Source: Massilia varians
GTDB lineage: Bacteria; Pseudomonadota; Gammaproteobacteria; Burkholderiales; Burkholderiaceae_D
Length of the DNA stretch: 64,000 bases
NCBI RefSeq assembly: GCF_027923905.1
Contig: NZ_AP026966.1
Span: 4,775,001-4,839,000 of the forward strand
Reading direction: 5' to 3'
The notes under the pieces were generated by a model. It saw nothing but the letters and a program-made list of their open reading frames with translations. It was not told where the DNA came from and searched no databases. Within the stretch, counting starts at the first letter, position 1; each line of letters starts with the position of its first letter. Position numbers and translations under genes: made by a program. Positions 36,754 through 45,656 of the stretch are shown piece after piece.

Positions 36754-37455
36754 ATGACTTCAATCAGCGACCAGTTTTCCGCAGTACGCAAGGCCCAGTT
36801 CGACGCGCAGTTCGATTTCTTCAATGCCATCGCCACCCAGACCCTCGAGAGCGCCAGCCGCGTGGCCGCCCTCAACATGGCGGTCTCGCGCGACGCCGTC
36901 CAGCGTTCGCTGGGCGCCTCGTTCGCACTGATGAACTCGCGCGACCCACGCGATGTGCTCAGCCTTGGCGGCCAGGCCGAGGAAGGTTTCCGCAGCCTGT
37001 TCGCCTATGGCCGCGAACTGCTCGGCATCGCCGCCGGCGTGCGCCCGCATGCCGTGCGCCCACAGGCGCTGTCGGCGCCGCAGGCCATCGAGACCGTGGA
37101 AGTGGTCGAGCGCGGCGTCGCCGAGGTCCAGGCCGCGACAGCGGCGGCCGTCGAATCCATCGCCGAGCCTGCCGTGCCGGCGGCGCACCCGGTGTCCGCG
37201 TTCGCTCCCGTGACCGAACCGGTGGTCGTGGCCGACGCTTCGGCCACGTTTGAAGCAGACACGGAAGCGCTGGCCGCCGAGCCGCTTCCGGTGGCCGAAC
37301 CGAGCGCCATCGCCAAGGCGGCCGGCAAGGGCGCGGCGCGCGCGGCCGCCGTGCCCCATCCTGCCGCGGCACCGGTGGCCGAGCTGGCCAAGGACGCTGG
37401 CGCCCAGGCACCGAAGCTGGTCCCCGCCGCGGCCGCGCCCAAGCGCAAGAAATAA
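36754..37455 (+). CDS. Phasin-family protein
   Basis: 233 residues. The N-terminal part (about 1-100) is the amphipathic helical phasin domain: QFSAVRKAQFDAQFDFFNAI, SRVAALNMAVSRDAVQRSL and EEGFRSLFAYGRELLGIAAG. The C-terminal half is Ala/Pro/Glu/Val-rich and of low complexity, ending in basic PKRKK like many PhaP/PhaM-type proteins of betaproteobacteria. Phasins coat polyhydroxyalkanoate granules. No PHA synthase gene is nearby. It has its own promoter and a strong terminator, so it is monocistronic. The basic tail may interact with DNA, which is inference. Confidence 0.85.
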   Translation: MTSISDQFSAVRKAQFDAQFDFFNAIATQTLESASRVAALNMAVSRDAVQRSLGASFALMNSRDPRDVLSLGGQAEEGFRSLFAYGRELLGIAAGVRPHAVRPQALSAPQAIETVEVVERGVAEVQAATAAAVESIAEPAVPAAHPVSAFAPVTEPVVVADASATFEADTEALAAEPLPVAEPSAIAKAAGKGAARAAAVPHPAAAPVAELAKDAGAQAPKLVPAAAAPKRKK

Positions 37456-37498
37456 ACTTGCAGCACGGACGCGGCTGCGTCCGCTTAGCAAAGCGACT

Positions 37499-37530
37499 AC
37501 ACTAGCGGGCTTCGGCCCGCTAGTGTTTTT
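37499..37530 (+). terminator. Rho-independent terminator after the phasin gene
   Basis: ACACTAGCGGGC, a TTCG tetraloop, GCCCGCTAGTGT, then TTTT: a perfect 12-bp stem with the stable UUCG loop and a T-tract. Confidence 0.95.
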
Positions 37531-37573
37531 GTGCGATTCAATAGTGCGGGCCGCACCAATCTCAAGGAACAAC

Positions 37574-39325
37574 ATGAGTCTCGCAAGGCTGATCGGCGGC
37601 TTCGTCCGCCGGCATTGGCATGCCTATGTGTCGTCGGCCTTCATGCTGGCCGGCGTCGCCATCTGCACGGTCTTGATTCCGCGCAAGGTCGGCGCCCTGG
37701 TCGACGGACTGGCCGCCCAGAACCTCGACCAGGACGCGCTGCTGCTCGGGCTGGCCCAGCTGCTCGGCCTGGGCCTGGCCATCTATGTGCTGCGGGTCGG
37801 CTGGCGCATCCGCCTGTATTCGGCCGCCTACAACCTGGGCGTCGAGCTGCGCACGCGCCTGTACGCGCGCCTGGCCGCGCAAGGGCCGGGCTTCTACCAG
37901 CGCCAGCGCACCGGCGACCTGATGGCGCTCGCCACCAACGACATCGACGCCATCGAGATGGCGGCCGGCGAAGCGATGCTGGCCGGCTTCGACGGCACCC
38001 TGACCCTGGTCATGGTGCTGGGCATCATGACCCTCGGGGTCGATGCGCGCCTGGCCGGCGTCGCCCTGCTGCCCTTCCCGCTGATGGCCTTCGCGTTCTG
38101 GCGCATCTCGCGCCAGGTGCACACGGCGGAAGCCGATGCGCTCAAGCGCTTCTCGGCGCTCAACGACCACGTGCAGGAATCGCTGTCGGGCGTGCGCACC
38201 CTGCGCGCCCTCGGCCTGGAGGAGCGCAGCGCTTCCCAGTTCAGCGAACTGGCCGGCAAGGCGGCCGACGCCAGCCTCGATGCCCAGCGCTGGGAAGCGG
38301 CCTACGAACCGGCGGTCGGCCTGACCCTGACGGCGGCCACCGGCCTGACCCTGGGCCTGGGCGGCTACCTGGTCTGGAACGGCCAGCTGACGGTGGGCGC
38401 GCTCACCAGCTTCTCGATGTACCTGGGCCAGCTGATCTGGCCGATGTTCGCGGCCGGCTGGGTGCTGTCGCTGATCGAGCGCGGACGCGCCGGCCTGGCG
38501 CGCCTGCAGCCGCTGCTCGACGCGCCGCTCACGGTGGAAGACAGCGGCACGTTCGAGCAGGTGGGCCGCGGCGCGCTGGTGCTCGATGGCGTCAGCTTCG
38601 CCTACGGCGAGGCCGGGCACCCTGCCCTCGACGGCGTGTCGGTGCGGGTGGAGCCGGGCCAGACCCTGGGCCTGGTCGGCCCGACCGGCGCCGGCAAGTC
38701 GACCCTGCTGCGGGTGCTGCTGCGCCAGGCCACGCCGCAGCGCGGCAGCGTCACCTGGGCCGGCCATCCGTTGGAAAGCTACCGGCTGGACGCCCTGCGC
38801 GCGGCGATGAGCTGGGTGCCCCAGGAATCCTTCCTGTTCTCGGCGACGATCGCCGAGAACATCGCCCTGGCCCGCCCGGGCGCCTCGCGCGCCGAGATCG
38901 AGGACGCGGCCAGGATGGCCTCGATCCACGACGACATCCTGCGCTTCCCCTACGGCTACGACACGCCGGTGGGCGAAAAAGGCATCACCCTGTCGGGCGG
39001 CCAGCGCCAGCGCGTGGCGATCGCGCGCGCCCTGCTGGCCGACAGCGCGCTGCTGCTGCTCGACGATGCCCTGTCGGCGGTGGACACCGGCACCGAAACC
39101 CGGATCCTGGAACACCTGGACGAGCTGCGCGCGGCCAGGCCCGAACGCGCCGCCATCATCGCCAGCCACCGGCTGTCGGCGGTGGCCGGGGCCGACCACA
39201 TCGTGGTGCTGCGCGAAGGCCGGGTCGTCGAATCCGGCACCCACGACGAACTGCTGCTGCTCGACGGCTGGTATGCCAGCCAGTGGCGCTATCAACAACT
39301 GGAGGCCAGCATCGATGCAGAGTGA
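37574..39325 (+). CDS. ABC exporter half-transporter (MdlA-like), degenerate-site subunit
   Basis: 583 residues from the ATG at 37574 with AAGGA upstream. Six-helix exporter domain (about 1-310) and nucleotide-binding domain (about 335-575). Walker A GPTGAGKST, signature LSGGQ and Walker B LLLLDDALSAVD. The residue after the Walker B Asp is Asp instead of the catalytic Glu, as in the inactive-site subunit of heterodimeric exporters such as TM287/288. It overlaps the next ABC gene by 11 bp, and the pair should form one heterodimer. The substrate (drug, lipid or peptide) is unknown. Confidence 0.9.
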   Translation: MSLARLIGGFVRRHWHAYVSSAFMLAGVAICTVLIPRKVGALVDGLAAQNLDQDALLLGLAQLLGLGLAIYVLRVGWRIRLYSAAYNLGVELRTRLYARLAAQGPGFYQRQRTGDLMALATNDIDAIEMAAGEAMLAGFDGTLTLVMVLGIMTLGVDARLAGVALLPFPLMAFAFWRISRQVHTAEADALKRFSALNDHVQESLSGVRTLRALGLEERSASQFSELAGKAADASLDAQRWEAAYEPAVGLTLTAATGLTLGLGGYLVWNGQLTVGALTSFSMYLGQLIWPMFAAGWVLSLIERGRAGLARLQPLLDAPLTVEDSGTFEQVGRGALVLDGVSFAYGEAGHPALDGVSVRVEPGQTLGLVGPTGAGKSTLLRVLLRQATPQRGSVTWAGHPLESYRLDALRAAMSWVPQESFLFSATIAENIALARPGASRAEIEDAARMASIHDDILRFPYGYDTPVGEKGITLSGGQRQRVAIARALLADSALLLLDDALSAVDTGTETRILEHLDELRAARPERAAIIASHRLSAVAGADHIVVLREGRVVESGTHDELLLLDGWYASQWRYQQLEASIDAE

Positions 39326-41099
39326 TACCACCCCGGTCCCGATGCGCGCGCAGACCGCGCAGGCCGCCGGCCTGCTGCGCCGCGCCGCCCACCCCGACCG
39401 CCGCCATCTGTACTGGGCCACCTTCTGGCTGGTGATCGCCGCCGCCCTCGAAGTGCTCGGCCCCCTGCTCGGCAAGGCCCTGATCGACGACCACCTCCTG
39501 ACCCGCAACCTCGACTGGCCGCGCATGTCGCTGCTGCTCGGCGGCCTGGTGATCACCGGCTGGGCCTCGTCCTGGATCCGCTACCTGCAGCTGATCCGCC
39601 TGTCGGGCCTGGCGATGCGCTCGGTGCGGCGCCTGCGCGAATGGGTCTACGGCCACGTGCTGCGCCTGCCGATGGCGTTTTTCGACCGTGCCATCACCGG
39701 CCAGCTGGTGAGCCGCGTGACCAACGACACCGAGGCGGTCAAGACCCTCTACATCCAGGTGCTGTTCGTGATGCTCGATTCGAGCATCGTGCTGGTCGGA
39801 ACATTGACGGCGATGGCCTGGCTCGACTGGCGCCTGATGCTGGTGGTGCTGGCCCTGGTGCCGGCGGTGGTCGGCATCGTCTGGCTCTACCAGCGCCTGT
39901 CGGCGCCGGCCGTCACGCGCGCCCGCGCCCTGCGCAGCGACATCAACGGCCAGATGGCGGAATCGATCGGCGGCATGAGCGTCCTGCAGGCCAGCAATGC
40001 GCAGGGGCGCTTCGGCGAGCGCTTCCTGCACACCAACCGCTCGCACCGCAAGGCGCGCCTGGCCGAGCTGAAGGCCAACGCCTTCCTGCTGCGTCCGGCC
40101 CTCGATCTGCTCAACGTGGTGCTGCTCACCATCGTGATCTACGGCTTCGGCCAGCGCCAGCTGAACGCGGTGGAAGTGGGCGTGCTGTACGCCTTCATCA
40201 GCTACATCGCGCGGGTGGTCGAGCCGCTGATCCAGATCACCATGCAGTTCAGCGGCCTGCAGCAGGCGGTGGTCGCCACCGCACGCGTCTCGACCCTGCT
40301 CGACGAAGCCGGGGCGGCCGAACACGCGCAGGGGCGCGTCGGCAACGAGGCGGCTTTTGACGCGCGGGCGCCGGCGGTGCGGGTGCGCGACCTGAACTTC
40401 GCCTATGTGGAAGGCCAGCGCGTCCTGCACGAGCTCTCGCTCGACATCCCGCAGGGCGCCTTCTTCGGCATCGTCGGCCATACCGGCAGCGGCAAGTCGA
40501 CCCTGCTCTCGCTGCTGCTGCGCTACTACACGCCGGACCAGGGGAGCATCGAGATCGGCGGCCTGCCGCTGGCCTCGATCGGCAACGAGCGCTTCCGCAG
40601 CGAGGTGGGCCTGGTGCCGCAGGATCCCTTCATCCTGGCGGCGACCGCGCGCGAGAACATCGACATGGGGCGCGGCTTGTCGATGGCCCGCATCGAAGCG
40701 GCGGCGCGCGCGGCCCATGCGCACGGTTTCATCGCGGCGCTGGAACAGGGTTACGAGACCCAGCTGGGCGAAGGCGGCTCGCGCCTGTCCTCGGGCCAGA
40801 AGCAGCTGCTGGCGGTCGCGCGCGCGCTGGCGGGCGAGCCGCGCATCCTGCTGCTGGACGAAGCGACTTCGCGCATCGACAGCGCCACCGAGCAGACCGT
40901 GCAGGAAGCGCTGGAGGAACTGCGCGGCAAGGTCACCATCATCGCGATCGCGCACCGGCTGTCGACCATCCGCGCGGCCGACCGCATCATCGTGCTCAAC
41001 CACGGGCGCATCCTTGAAGCCGGCTCGCACGAGGACCTGATGCGCATCGAAGGCGGGCTGTACCAGCGCCTGTACCTGCTGCAGCAGATCGCAGTGTAG
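39315..41099 (+). CDS. ABC exporter half-transporter (MdlB-like), catalytic subunit
   Basis: 594 residues from the ATG at 39315. Exporter membrane domain (about 35-330) followed by a nucleotide-binding domain with Walker A GHTGSGKST, Q-loop VPQDPF and Walker B RILLLDEATSRID with the catalytic Glu intact. The signature reads LSSGQ instead of LSGGQ. In the heterodimer this changed signature faces the Asp-containing site of the partner, so both deviations fall in the same, degenerate, ATP site. Its TAG stop codon is provided by the first bases of repeat copy 5. Confidence 0.9.
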   Translation: MQSDTTPVPMRAQTAQAAGLLRRAAHPDRRHLYWATFWLVIAAALEVLGPLLGKALIDDHLLTRNLDWPRMSLLLGGLVITGWASSWIRYLQLIRLSGLAMRSVRRLREWVYGHVLRLPMAFFDRAITGQLVSRVTNDTEAVKTLYIQVLFVMLDSSIVLVGTLTAMAWLDWRLMLVVLALVPAVVGIVWLYQRLSAPAVTRARALRSDINGQMAESIGGMSVLQASNAQGRFGERFLHTNRSHRKARLAELKANAFLLRPALDLLNVVLLTIVIYGFGQRQLNAVEVGVLYAFISYIARVVEPLIQITMQFSGLQQAVVATARVSTLLDEAGAAEHAQGRVGNEAAFDARAPAVRVRDLNFAYVEGQRVLHELSLDIPQGAFFGIVGHTGSGKSTLLSLLLRYYTPDQGSIEIGGLPLASIGNERFRSEVGLVPQDPFILAATARENIDMGRGLSMARIEAAARAAHAHGFIAALEQGYETQLGEGGSRLSSGQKQLLAVARALAGEPRILLLDEATSRIDSATEQTVQEALEELRGKVTIIAIAHRLSTIRAADRIIVLNHGRILEAGSHEDLMRIEGGLYQRLYLLQQIAV

Positions 41100-41201
41100 G
41101 GTGGCCGGCTTCGCCGACCGCGCGTTCAACCGGCTGCCGCTAAGCCGCGCCTCTGTTCATCAGAGATTTGAACGCGCGTACGGCAAAGCCGTACACCCTA
41201 C
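41096..41201. repeat. Nested-palindrome intergenic repeat, copy 5
   Basis: 106 bp, GTAGGGTGG to ACACCCTAC. Left hairpin GGCCGG-CTTCG-CCGACC (one mismatch), right hairpin GTACGG-CAAAG-CCGTAC, internal arms CGCGCGTTCA and TGAACGCGCG. It overlaps the stop codon of the ABC exporter gene. Confidence 0.9.
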
Positions 41202-41215
41202 GTTCCAAACAGGCC

Positions 41216-42109
41216 CTAGCGCGGCCCCGGGATCAGCCGGCGGGCGTCGCGGCGCCGGATCTCGTCCACCACCTGGCTCGCCAGCCGGTCGAGCGCGCCG
41301 AAATGCGCGCCCAGCCCTTGCTGCAGGGCGGCCGGGACGCTGTCGGCGCACCAGCCGAGCATCATGCACAGCTCCAGGGTGCGCGGCGCGCCCGGCCCGC
41401 AGTCGGCGCCCAGGCGGCAGGCGACCAGCGCACCGCCGAAGGGAACGCCGCGCGCGGTCGAATCCTGTTCGTCGCGCACCGGCACCCGTTCGTGGAAGAC
41501 CGGGGACACCAGCGAGGCGATCACGTCGGGGTTGCCCTGCTCGAAGGCCGCCAGCAGCATGCGCGCCCGGCCCTCGGGCCCGTCCGCGGCCAGGTAGTCG
41601 AACATGCTGCCCAGCAGCGGATCGGTGGCCAGGCCGAGGTTGCGGGCGGCGCCCAGCTCGCGCTCGGCGTCTTCCAAGCCATCTGGGGTGAAGTCGCAGC
41701 GCCGCAGCAATTCCTCGGCGGCGGCGCGGCGCGGCGCCGGCAGCACGGGCAGGGTCTGCTCGAGGGCGCGGCGGCAGGTTTCCAGCACGTTCGACGCATA
41801 GAAATAGGCGCCGCTGCCGGGTTTGCGCATCGTTTCGTAGAAGAACACGCGCAGGTTGGGCGCCTGCACGAAGCGGGCGTGCAGCGCGCGCCATGACGCA
41901 GGCGTTGCCGGCTGCGCCGCCGCAGTCGGCGTAGTCGGCGTAGCAGGCGCGTCCAGTACCGGCGGCGCCGGCCTGGCGGCAGGCGCCGGCAGGGCGTGCG
42001 GCCGCGGGACGGCGACGCTGACCGGTTCCGGTGCAGGAAGGGTCAGCATCACCGCGCCGGCCAGCAGGCCAGCCAGGCCGGCGCCGATGGCTAGTTCACG
42101 CATTCGCAT
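41216..42109 (-). CDS. Hypothetical exported or membrane-anchored protein
   Basis: 297 residues. A hydrophobic N-terminal segment (about 6-24) is a signal or anchor. It is followed by a Pro/Ala/Thr-rich linker (about 27-70) and a mostly helical domain (about 75-297) with eight cysteines (for example ETCRRALEQ, RRCDFT, LCMMLGWCAD), which suggests a disulfide-stabilised periplasmic domain. No known family recognised. Two start codons (M1 and M3) are possible and the ribosome-binding site is weak. It lies 52 bp from the DUF2243 gene on the same strand and might be co-transcribed with it. Confidence 0.65.
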   Translation of the reverse strand: MRMRELAIGAGLAGLLAGAVMLTLPAPEPVSVAVPRPHALPAPAARPAPPVLDAPATPTTPTAAAQPATPASWRALHARFVQAPNLRVFFYETMRKPGSGAYFYASNVLETCRRALEQTLPVLPAPRRAAAEELLRRCDFTPDGLEDAERELGAARNLGLATDPLLGSMFDYLAADGPEGRARMLLAAFEQGNPDVIASLVSPVFHERVPVRDEQDSTARGVPFGGALVACRLGADCGPGAPRTLELCMMLGWCADSVPAALQQGLGAHFGALDRLASQVVDEIRRRDARRLIPGPR

Positions 42110-42161
42110 AGGGCTGGCAAAGTATTCCTCATTGCCGGCATGCTAGCAGCACCGATGGCGG

Positions 42162-42914
42162 CTAGACGCGGCTCCAGTTGAAGCAAGCACCCGGCACTCC
42201 CGCTCCGCTCACCAGCAGCGCGCCGTGCCGGTAGAAGCCCCAGCGCCGCTCCTCGGGCACCGCGACCACCACCACGCCCATCGCCCGGTCGCTCCACACC
42301 AGGCGCGCATCGAGCGCGTCGAGCGCCGCGAACACCTCGCGCGGCCCGGCGCCGGGATGGAACACCACGGTGGCGAAGCCGGTCTGCGCAGGCGGCACCA
42401 GGGCCCAGGCACCTGCGCCCGACGTGACGGCCACCAGCGCCAGCATCGCCGCCCTGCCCTGCGGGCCGGGACCGCCGCCGCGGCGCTGCAGGCGCAGGCC
42501 CAGCGCCAGCGGCAGCAGGCCGAACAGCGCCAGCCACAGCAGGTCCCACAGCAGGGGATCGTCGCTGTCGATGCGGATGCGGTGGATCTGCAGCAGCCAG
42601 TGCGACAGCAAGGTGTCGACCACATGCCACAGGCCGAAGCCGACCAGCACCGCGCCGGCCAGCGGCCAGCCCCACCGCCCTTCGCCGCGGCGCTGCAGGC
42701 GCCACAGGCCGGCCAGGCCGGCCAGCGCGATCAGGTACATCAATGCGTGAAAATAGCCGTCCCACAGCACCTGCATGCGCAGGTCGTCGATGCCGGGCAC
42801 CAGGCTGAGCAAATGGTGCCATTGCAGGATCTGGTGCAGCAGGATGCCGTCGAAGAAGCCGCCCAGCGCGAAACCAAGCACGGCGTCCCAGCGGAACCAC
42901 GGTGTTTTCCACAT
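42162..42914 (-). CDS. DUF2243 membrane protein
   Basis: 250 residues. MWKTPWFRWDAVLGFALGGF followed by FDGILLHQILQWHHLLSLVP is the characteristic DUF2243 opening with conserved His residues in helix 1. Another conserved stretch is LVGFGLWHVVDTLLSHWLLQ. About five helices in the first two thirds, then a soluble beta-type C-terminal region (FATVVFHPGAGPREVFAALD). The ATG at 42914 has GAGGTGA 5 bases upstream; the ATG at 42929 does not. Conserved His in membrane helices hint at metal or heme binding, but no function is established. Confidence 0.83.
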   Translation of the reverse strand: MWKTPWFRWDAVLGFALGGFFDGILLHQILQWHHLLSLVPGIDDLRMQVLWDGYFHALMYLIALAGLAGLWRLQRRGEGRWGWPLAGAVLVGFGLWHVVDTLLSHWLLQIHRIRIDSDDPLLWDLLWLALFGLLPLALGLRLQRRGGGPGPQGRAAMLALVAVTSGAGAWALVPPAQTGFATVVFHPGAGPREVFAALDALDARLVWSDRAMGVVVVAVPEERRWGFYRHGALLVSGAGVPGACFNWSRV

Positions 42915-42989
42915 CGCATCACCTCGCATCGGAACGGGAGGGCCAAGTATAGCCCGCCCATTTCAAGGTGCCTGCACCCCAGGCCAAGC

Positions 42990-44543
42990 CTAGCCGCGGC
43001 GGCTCCAGGCCATGCCCGCCGCCACCGCGGCCAGCCCGACCGCCAGGAACGCGCCGGCCGACTGCAGGCTGGCGTCGCCATGGAAACCGAACGCGTCCAG
43101 CATGGCTACGCCCTTGGCCTGGATCATCACGTAGAAGCCGAACAGGAACAGGCCGAGGAACAGGCGCGGCGTACGGCTCAGCTGCCCGAACAGGGCGGCG
43201 CAGCCGGACAGCGCCACCAGGCCGGCCAGCAGGGCGAAGGCGCGCACCGGCGCGTCAAGGCTCCAGCGCAGCGCGACCGGTCCCATGAACAGGAGGCCGA
43301 GCAGCAGCGCGGCCGCCCACTGGCGCAGGAAGCGGCGGCGCACGCCGCCCGGCACCGCGGCGCTCAGGCCCTCGCAGCCGGCGCTGCCGTCGCGGGTGGT
43401 GCTCTCGCTGCACAGGATGCCCCAGAACACCAGGGCGCTGGCCAGCAGGCCGGGCAGGACCGCGCCTGGAAGCGCCAGGCCGCCGACGAAGCAGGCGAGC
43501 AGCGCCAGGATCGCGCTGGGCGCCGAGACCAGGACCAGGCTTGTGTCGGCCAGCACCTGCCCGCCCGGGCCCGGCAGGCGCGCGGCCAGCCGCATCAGCG
43601 GGGCCGCCAGCCGCGCCAGCGGGCGCAGCCAGCCGTTGAGCAGGGCCAGCGGCGAACGGCGCCGGCGCGCCTTGCCGGCCTTGACGCGGTCCGGCGAGAA
43701 GCGGTGGAACAGCCACACGGCCGGCAGCAGCGGCACCAGGGCCAATGCGGCCGACAGCAGGCGCTCACGCACCATGGTCCCGGTCCACATCCATTGCGGC
43801 AGGGTGTGCGGCGGCAGGGCCGGGTTGAAGTTCATCATGCCGACCCCGAGGGCGCGCGTCTCGGCCTGGCTGCGCAGGCCGTCGATGGCATGGGCCAGGC
43901 CGTTGAAATCGAGCCAGGCCAGCCGGGACGCTCCCGTGCCCTCCTCCACCGCCGCGCCGAGCGACAGCAGGGCCATCCACAGCATGAAATACAGCAGGTC
44001 GCCGGCCTTGCCCATCAGCGGCGCCCAGCTGTCGCACAGGACGGCGCAGCTGGCGCAGAAGAAGCTCATCGGCAGCATCAGCAAGGCATAGGTCTGCAGG
44101 TAGACCAGGAGCTGCACCGGACCGTCGCCGCGCAGCAGGTGGCAGGCCAGGGTGGTGAGCATGAAGGCGCCGAGCAGCAGCACCAGCGCGCCGACCGCGC
44201 CCAGCCAGCGGCTGGCCACCAGCAGCGCGTCGCCCGCCGGGGTCGCGCCGATGACGCCGCCGATGCCGCTGCGCAGGTCTTCGCCGGTGCGTCCGCGCGC
44301 CAGGTAGAAGCCGGCAAGGCTGAACAGCAGGGCGCCCATGACGGCGCTGCCCAGCGCCAGCGCCGAGCTGGTGTACAGCACGCGCGCACCGTCCACCACC
44401 AGGAGGCTGCTGCCGGTGCGGACATCGCTGATCATGGCCCAGGTGACTGCCACCACCGCCAGCACCGCCGCCAGGGTGGACAGGCGGCGCAGGCGCAGGC
44501 GCACCTCGTGGGCCGCCAGCAGGAACAGCGGATGCGCGCTCAC
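42990..44543 (-). CDS. ABC-2-type transporter permease subunit
   Basis: 517 residues, about 12 hydrophobic helices, starting at a GTG that overlaps the ATPase stop (GTGA). N-terminal LFLLAAHEVRLRLRRLSTLA resembles the cytoplasmic start of ABC-2/NosY-like permeases, with a periplasmic segment (about 210-250) containing AETRALGVGMMNFNPALPPH. A basic loop (FHRFSPDRVKAGKARRRRS) splits the protein into two six-helix halves. Its partner is the upstream ATPase gene. The substrate is unknown; such pairs export drugs, peptides or lipids or support membrane-protein assembly. Confidence 0.75.
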   Translation of the reverse strand: MSAHPLFLLAAHEVRLRLRRLSTLAAVLAVVAVTWAMISDVRTGSSLLVVDGARVLYTSSALALGSAVMGALLFSLAGFYLARGRTGEDLRSGIGGVIGATPAGDALLVASRWLGAVGALVLLLGAFMLTTLACHLLRGDGPVQLLVYLQTYALLMLPMSFFCASCAVLCDSWAPLMGKAGDLLYFMLWMALLSLGAAVEEGTGASRLAWLDFNGLAHAIDGLRSQAETRALGVGMMNFNPALPPHTLPQWMWTGTMVRERLLSAALALVPLLPAVWLFHRFSPDRVKAGKARRRRSPLALLNGWLRPLARLAAPLMRLAARLPGPGGQVLADTSLVLVSAPSAILALLACFVGGLALPGAVLPGLLASALVFWGILCSESTTRDGSAGCEGLSAAVPGGVRRRFLRQWAAALLLGLLFMGPVALRWSLDAPVRAFALLAGLVALSGCAALFGQLSRTPRLFLGLFLFGFYVMIQAKGVAMLDAFGFHGDASLQSAGAFLAVGLAAVAAGMAWSRRG

Positions 44544-45409
44544 GCCGCCTCCGCCTGCAGCGCGTAGCGCTGCGCCATCAGGGCTTCTTCCAGGCTCGGT
44601 TCGGCGTCGACCGCGCCTGCGCAGGGCTGCTCGGGGTGGGCGATGCGCAGCAGCATGCGCCCTTCCTGGCGCTGGGCCTGCAGCACGTGCACCCGCTCGC
44701 GCAGCGCCGCGTAGTCGGCCTCCGGCACGCTGGCGCTCCAGACCTGGCCGCGGGCGCGCCGCAGCACGCCGTCCGGCGTCTCGTGCGCCACCAGCCGGCC
44801 CGCGCGCATGATCGCCAGTTCGGTCGCGATGCTCTCCACGTCCGACACGATGTGGGTCGACAGGATCACCAGCTTGCCGAAACCCAGTTCGGCGAGCAGG
44901 TTGCGAAAGCGCAGCCGCTCTTCCGGGTCGAGCCCGGCGGTGGGCTCGTCGACCACCAGGATGTCGGGGTCGTTCAGCAGGGCCTGGGCGATGCCCAGGC
45001 GGCGCTTCATGCCGCCCGAGAACGAGGCCGCCGGCCGCTGCGCCTGGTCATGCAGGTTGACCAGCTCGAGCAGGCGGCGGATGCGCGCAGCGTCGCGCAC
45101 GCCCTTGAGGGCCGCGAAATACTGCATGAATTCGAGCGCGCTCAGGTTCGGGTAGATGCCGAAATCCTGCGGCAGGTAGCCGAGGCGGCGCCGGATCGCG
45201 TCCGGTCGTTTCACGATGTCGATGCCGTCGAACAGGATCTGGCCGCTGCTCGGGCGCATCAAGGTGGCGATCATCCCCATCAGGGTCGACTTGCCGGCGC
45301 CGTTATGGCCGATCAGGCCGACCACGCCCTGGCCCAGCGACAGCGACACGCCGTCCACCGCCCTGGCGTCCTTGCCGAATTGTTTCGTTACCGCGCGCAG
45401 TTCCAGCAT
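44540..45409 (-). CDS. ABC transporter ATP-binding subunit (ABC-2/CcmA-like)
   Basis: 289 residues with AAGGGG just before the start. Walker A GHNGAGKST (about 34-42), Q-loop YLPQDFG, signature FSGGM, Walker B ILVVDEPTAGLD, H-loop LSTHIVSD. The C-terminal 70 residues (EADYAALRERVHVLQAQRQE) form the small regulatory extension typical of CcmA/DrrA-type ATPases. Translationally coupled with the permease gene; together they form a two-gene transporter operon. The gene upstream is divergent (diguanylate cyclase) with 247 bp between. Confidence 0.9.
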   Translation of the reverse strand: MLELRAVTKQFGKDARAVDGVSLSLGQGVVGLIGHNGAGKSTLMGMIATLMRPSSGQILFDGIDIVKRPDAIRRRLGYLPQDFGIYPNLSALEFMQYFAALKGVRDAARIRRLLELVNLHDQAQRPAASFSGGMKRRLGIAQALLNDPDILVVDEPTAGLDPEERLRFRNLLAELGFGKLVILSTHIVSDVESIATELAIMRAGRLVAHETPDGVLRRARGQVWSASVPEADYAALRERVHVLQAQRQEGRMLLRIAHPEQPCAGAVDAEPSLEEALMAQRYALQAEAA

Positions 45410-45656
45410 GTTGTCCCCTTCGCATTGTCGTTGCGCCGACTATAGGCAGGGCCGGGCGCCGGCTCCAGCCGTTTGCGACAGATGGTCGAAAACGGTGGAT
45501 GAATGCTGGATGCGCATGCGCTTCGTTCTCTATGCATATGTGTCGTTTTGGTGACATTTGCAGAGATACTGAATTTCTTGTTTGCAACACGCATATAATG
45601 ATCTCAAACAAAACGGATGTGATTTACCGCTATCCCGAGATTCCCGAGACTCTGCC

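Noticed and set aside
36754..37455. Phasin-like C-terminal Lys/Ala/Pro region as an H1-like histone gene
   Set aside because: The N-terminal half is clearly a phasin domain and the basic residues are limited to the tail.
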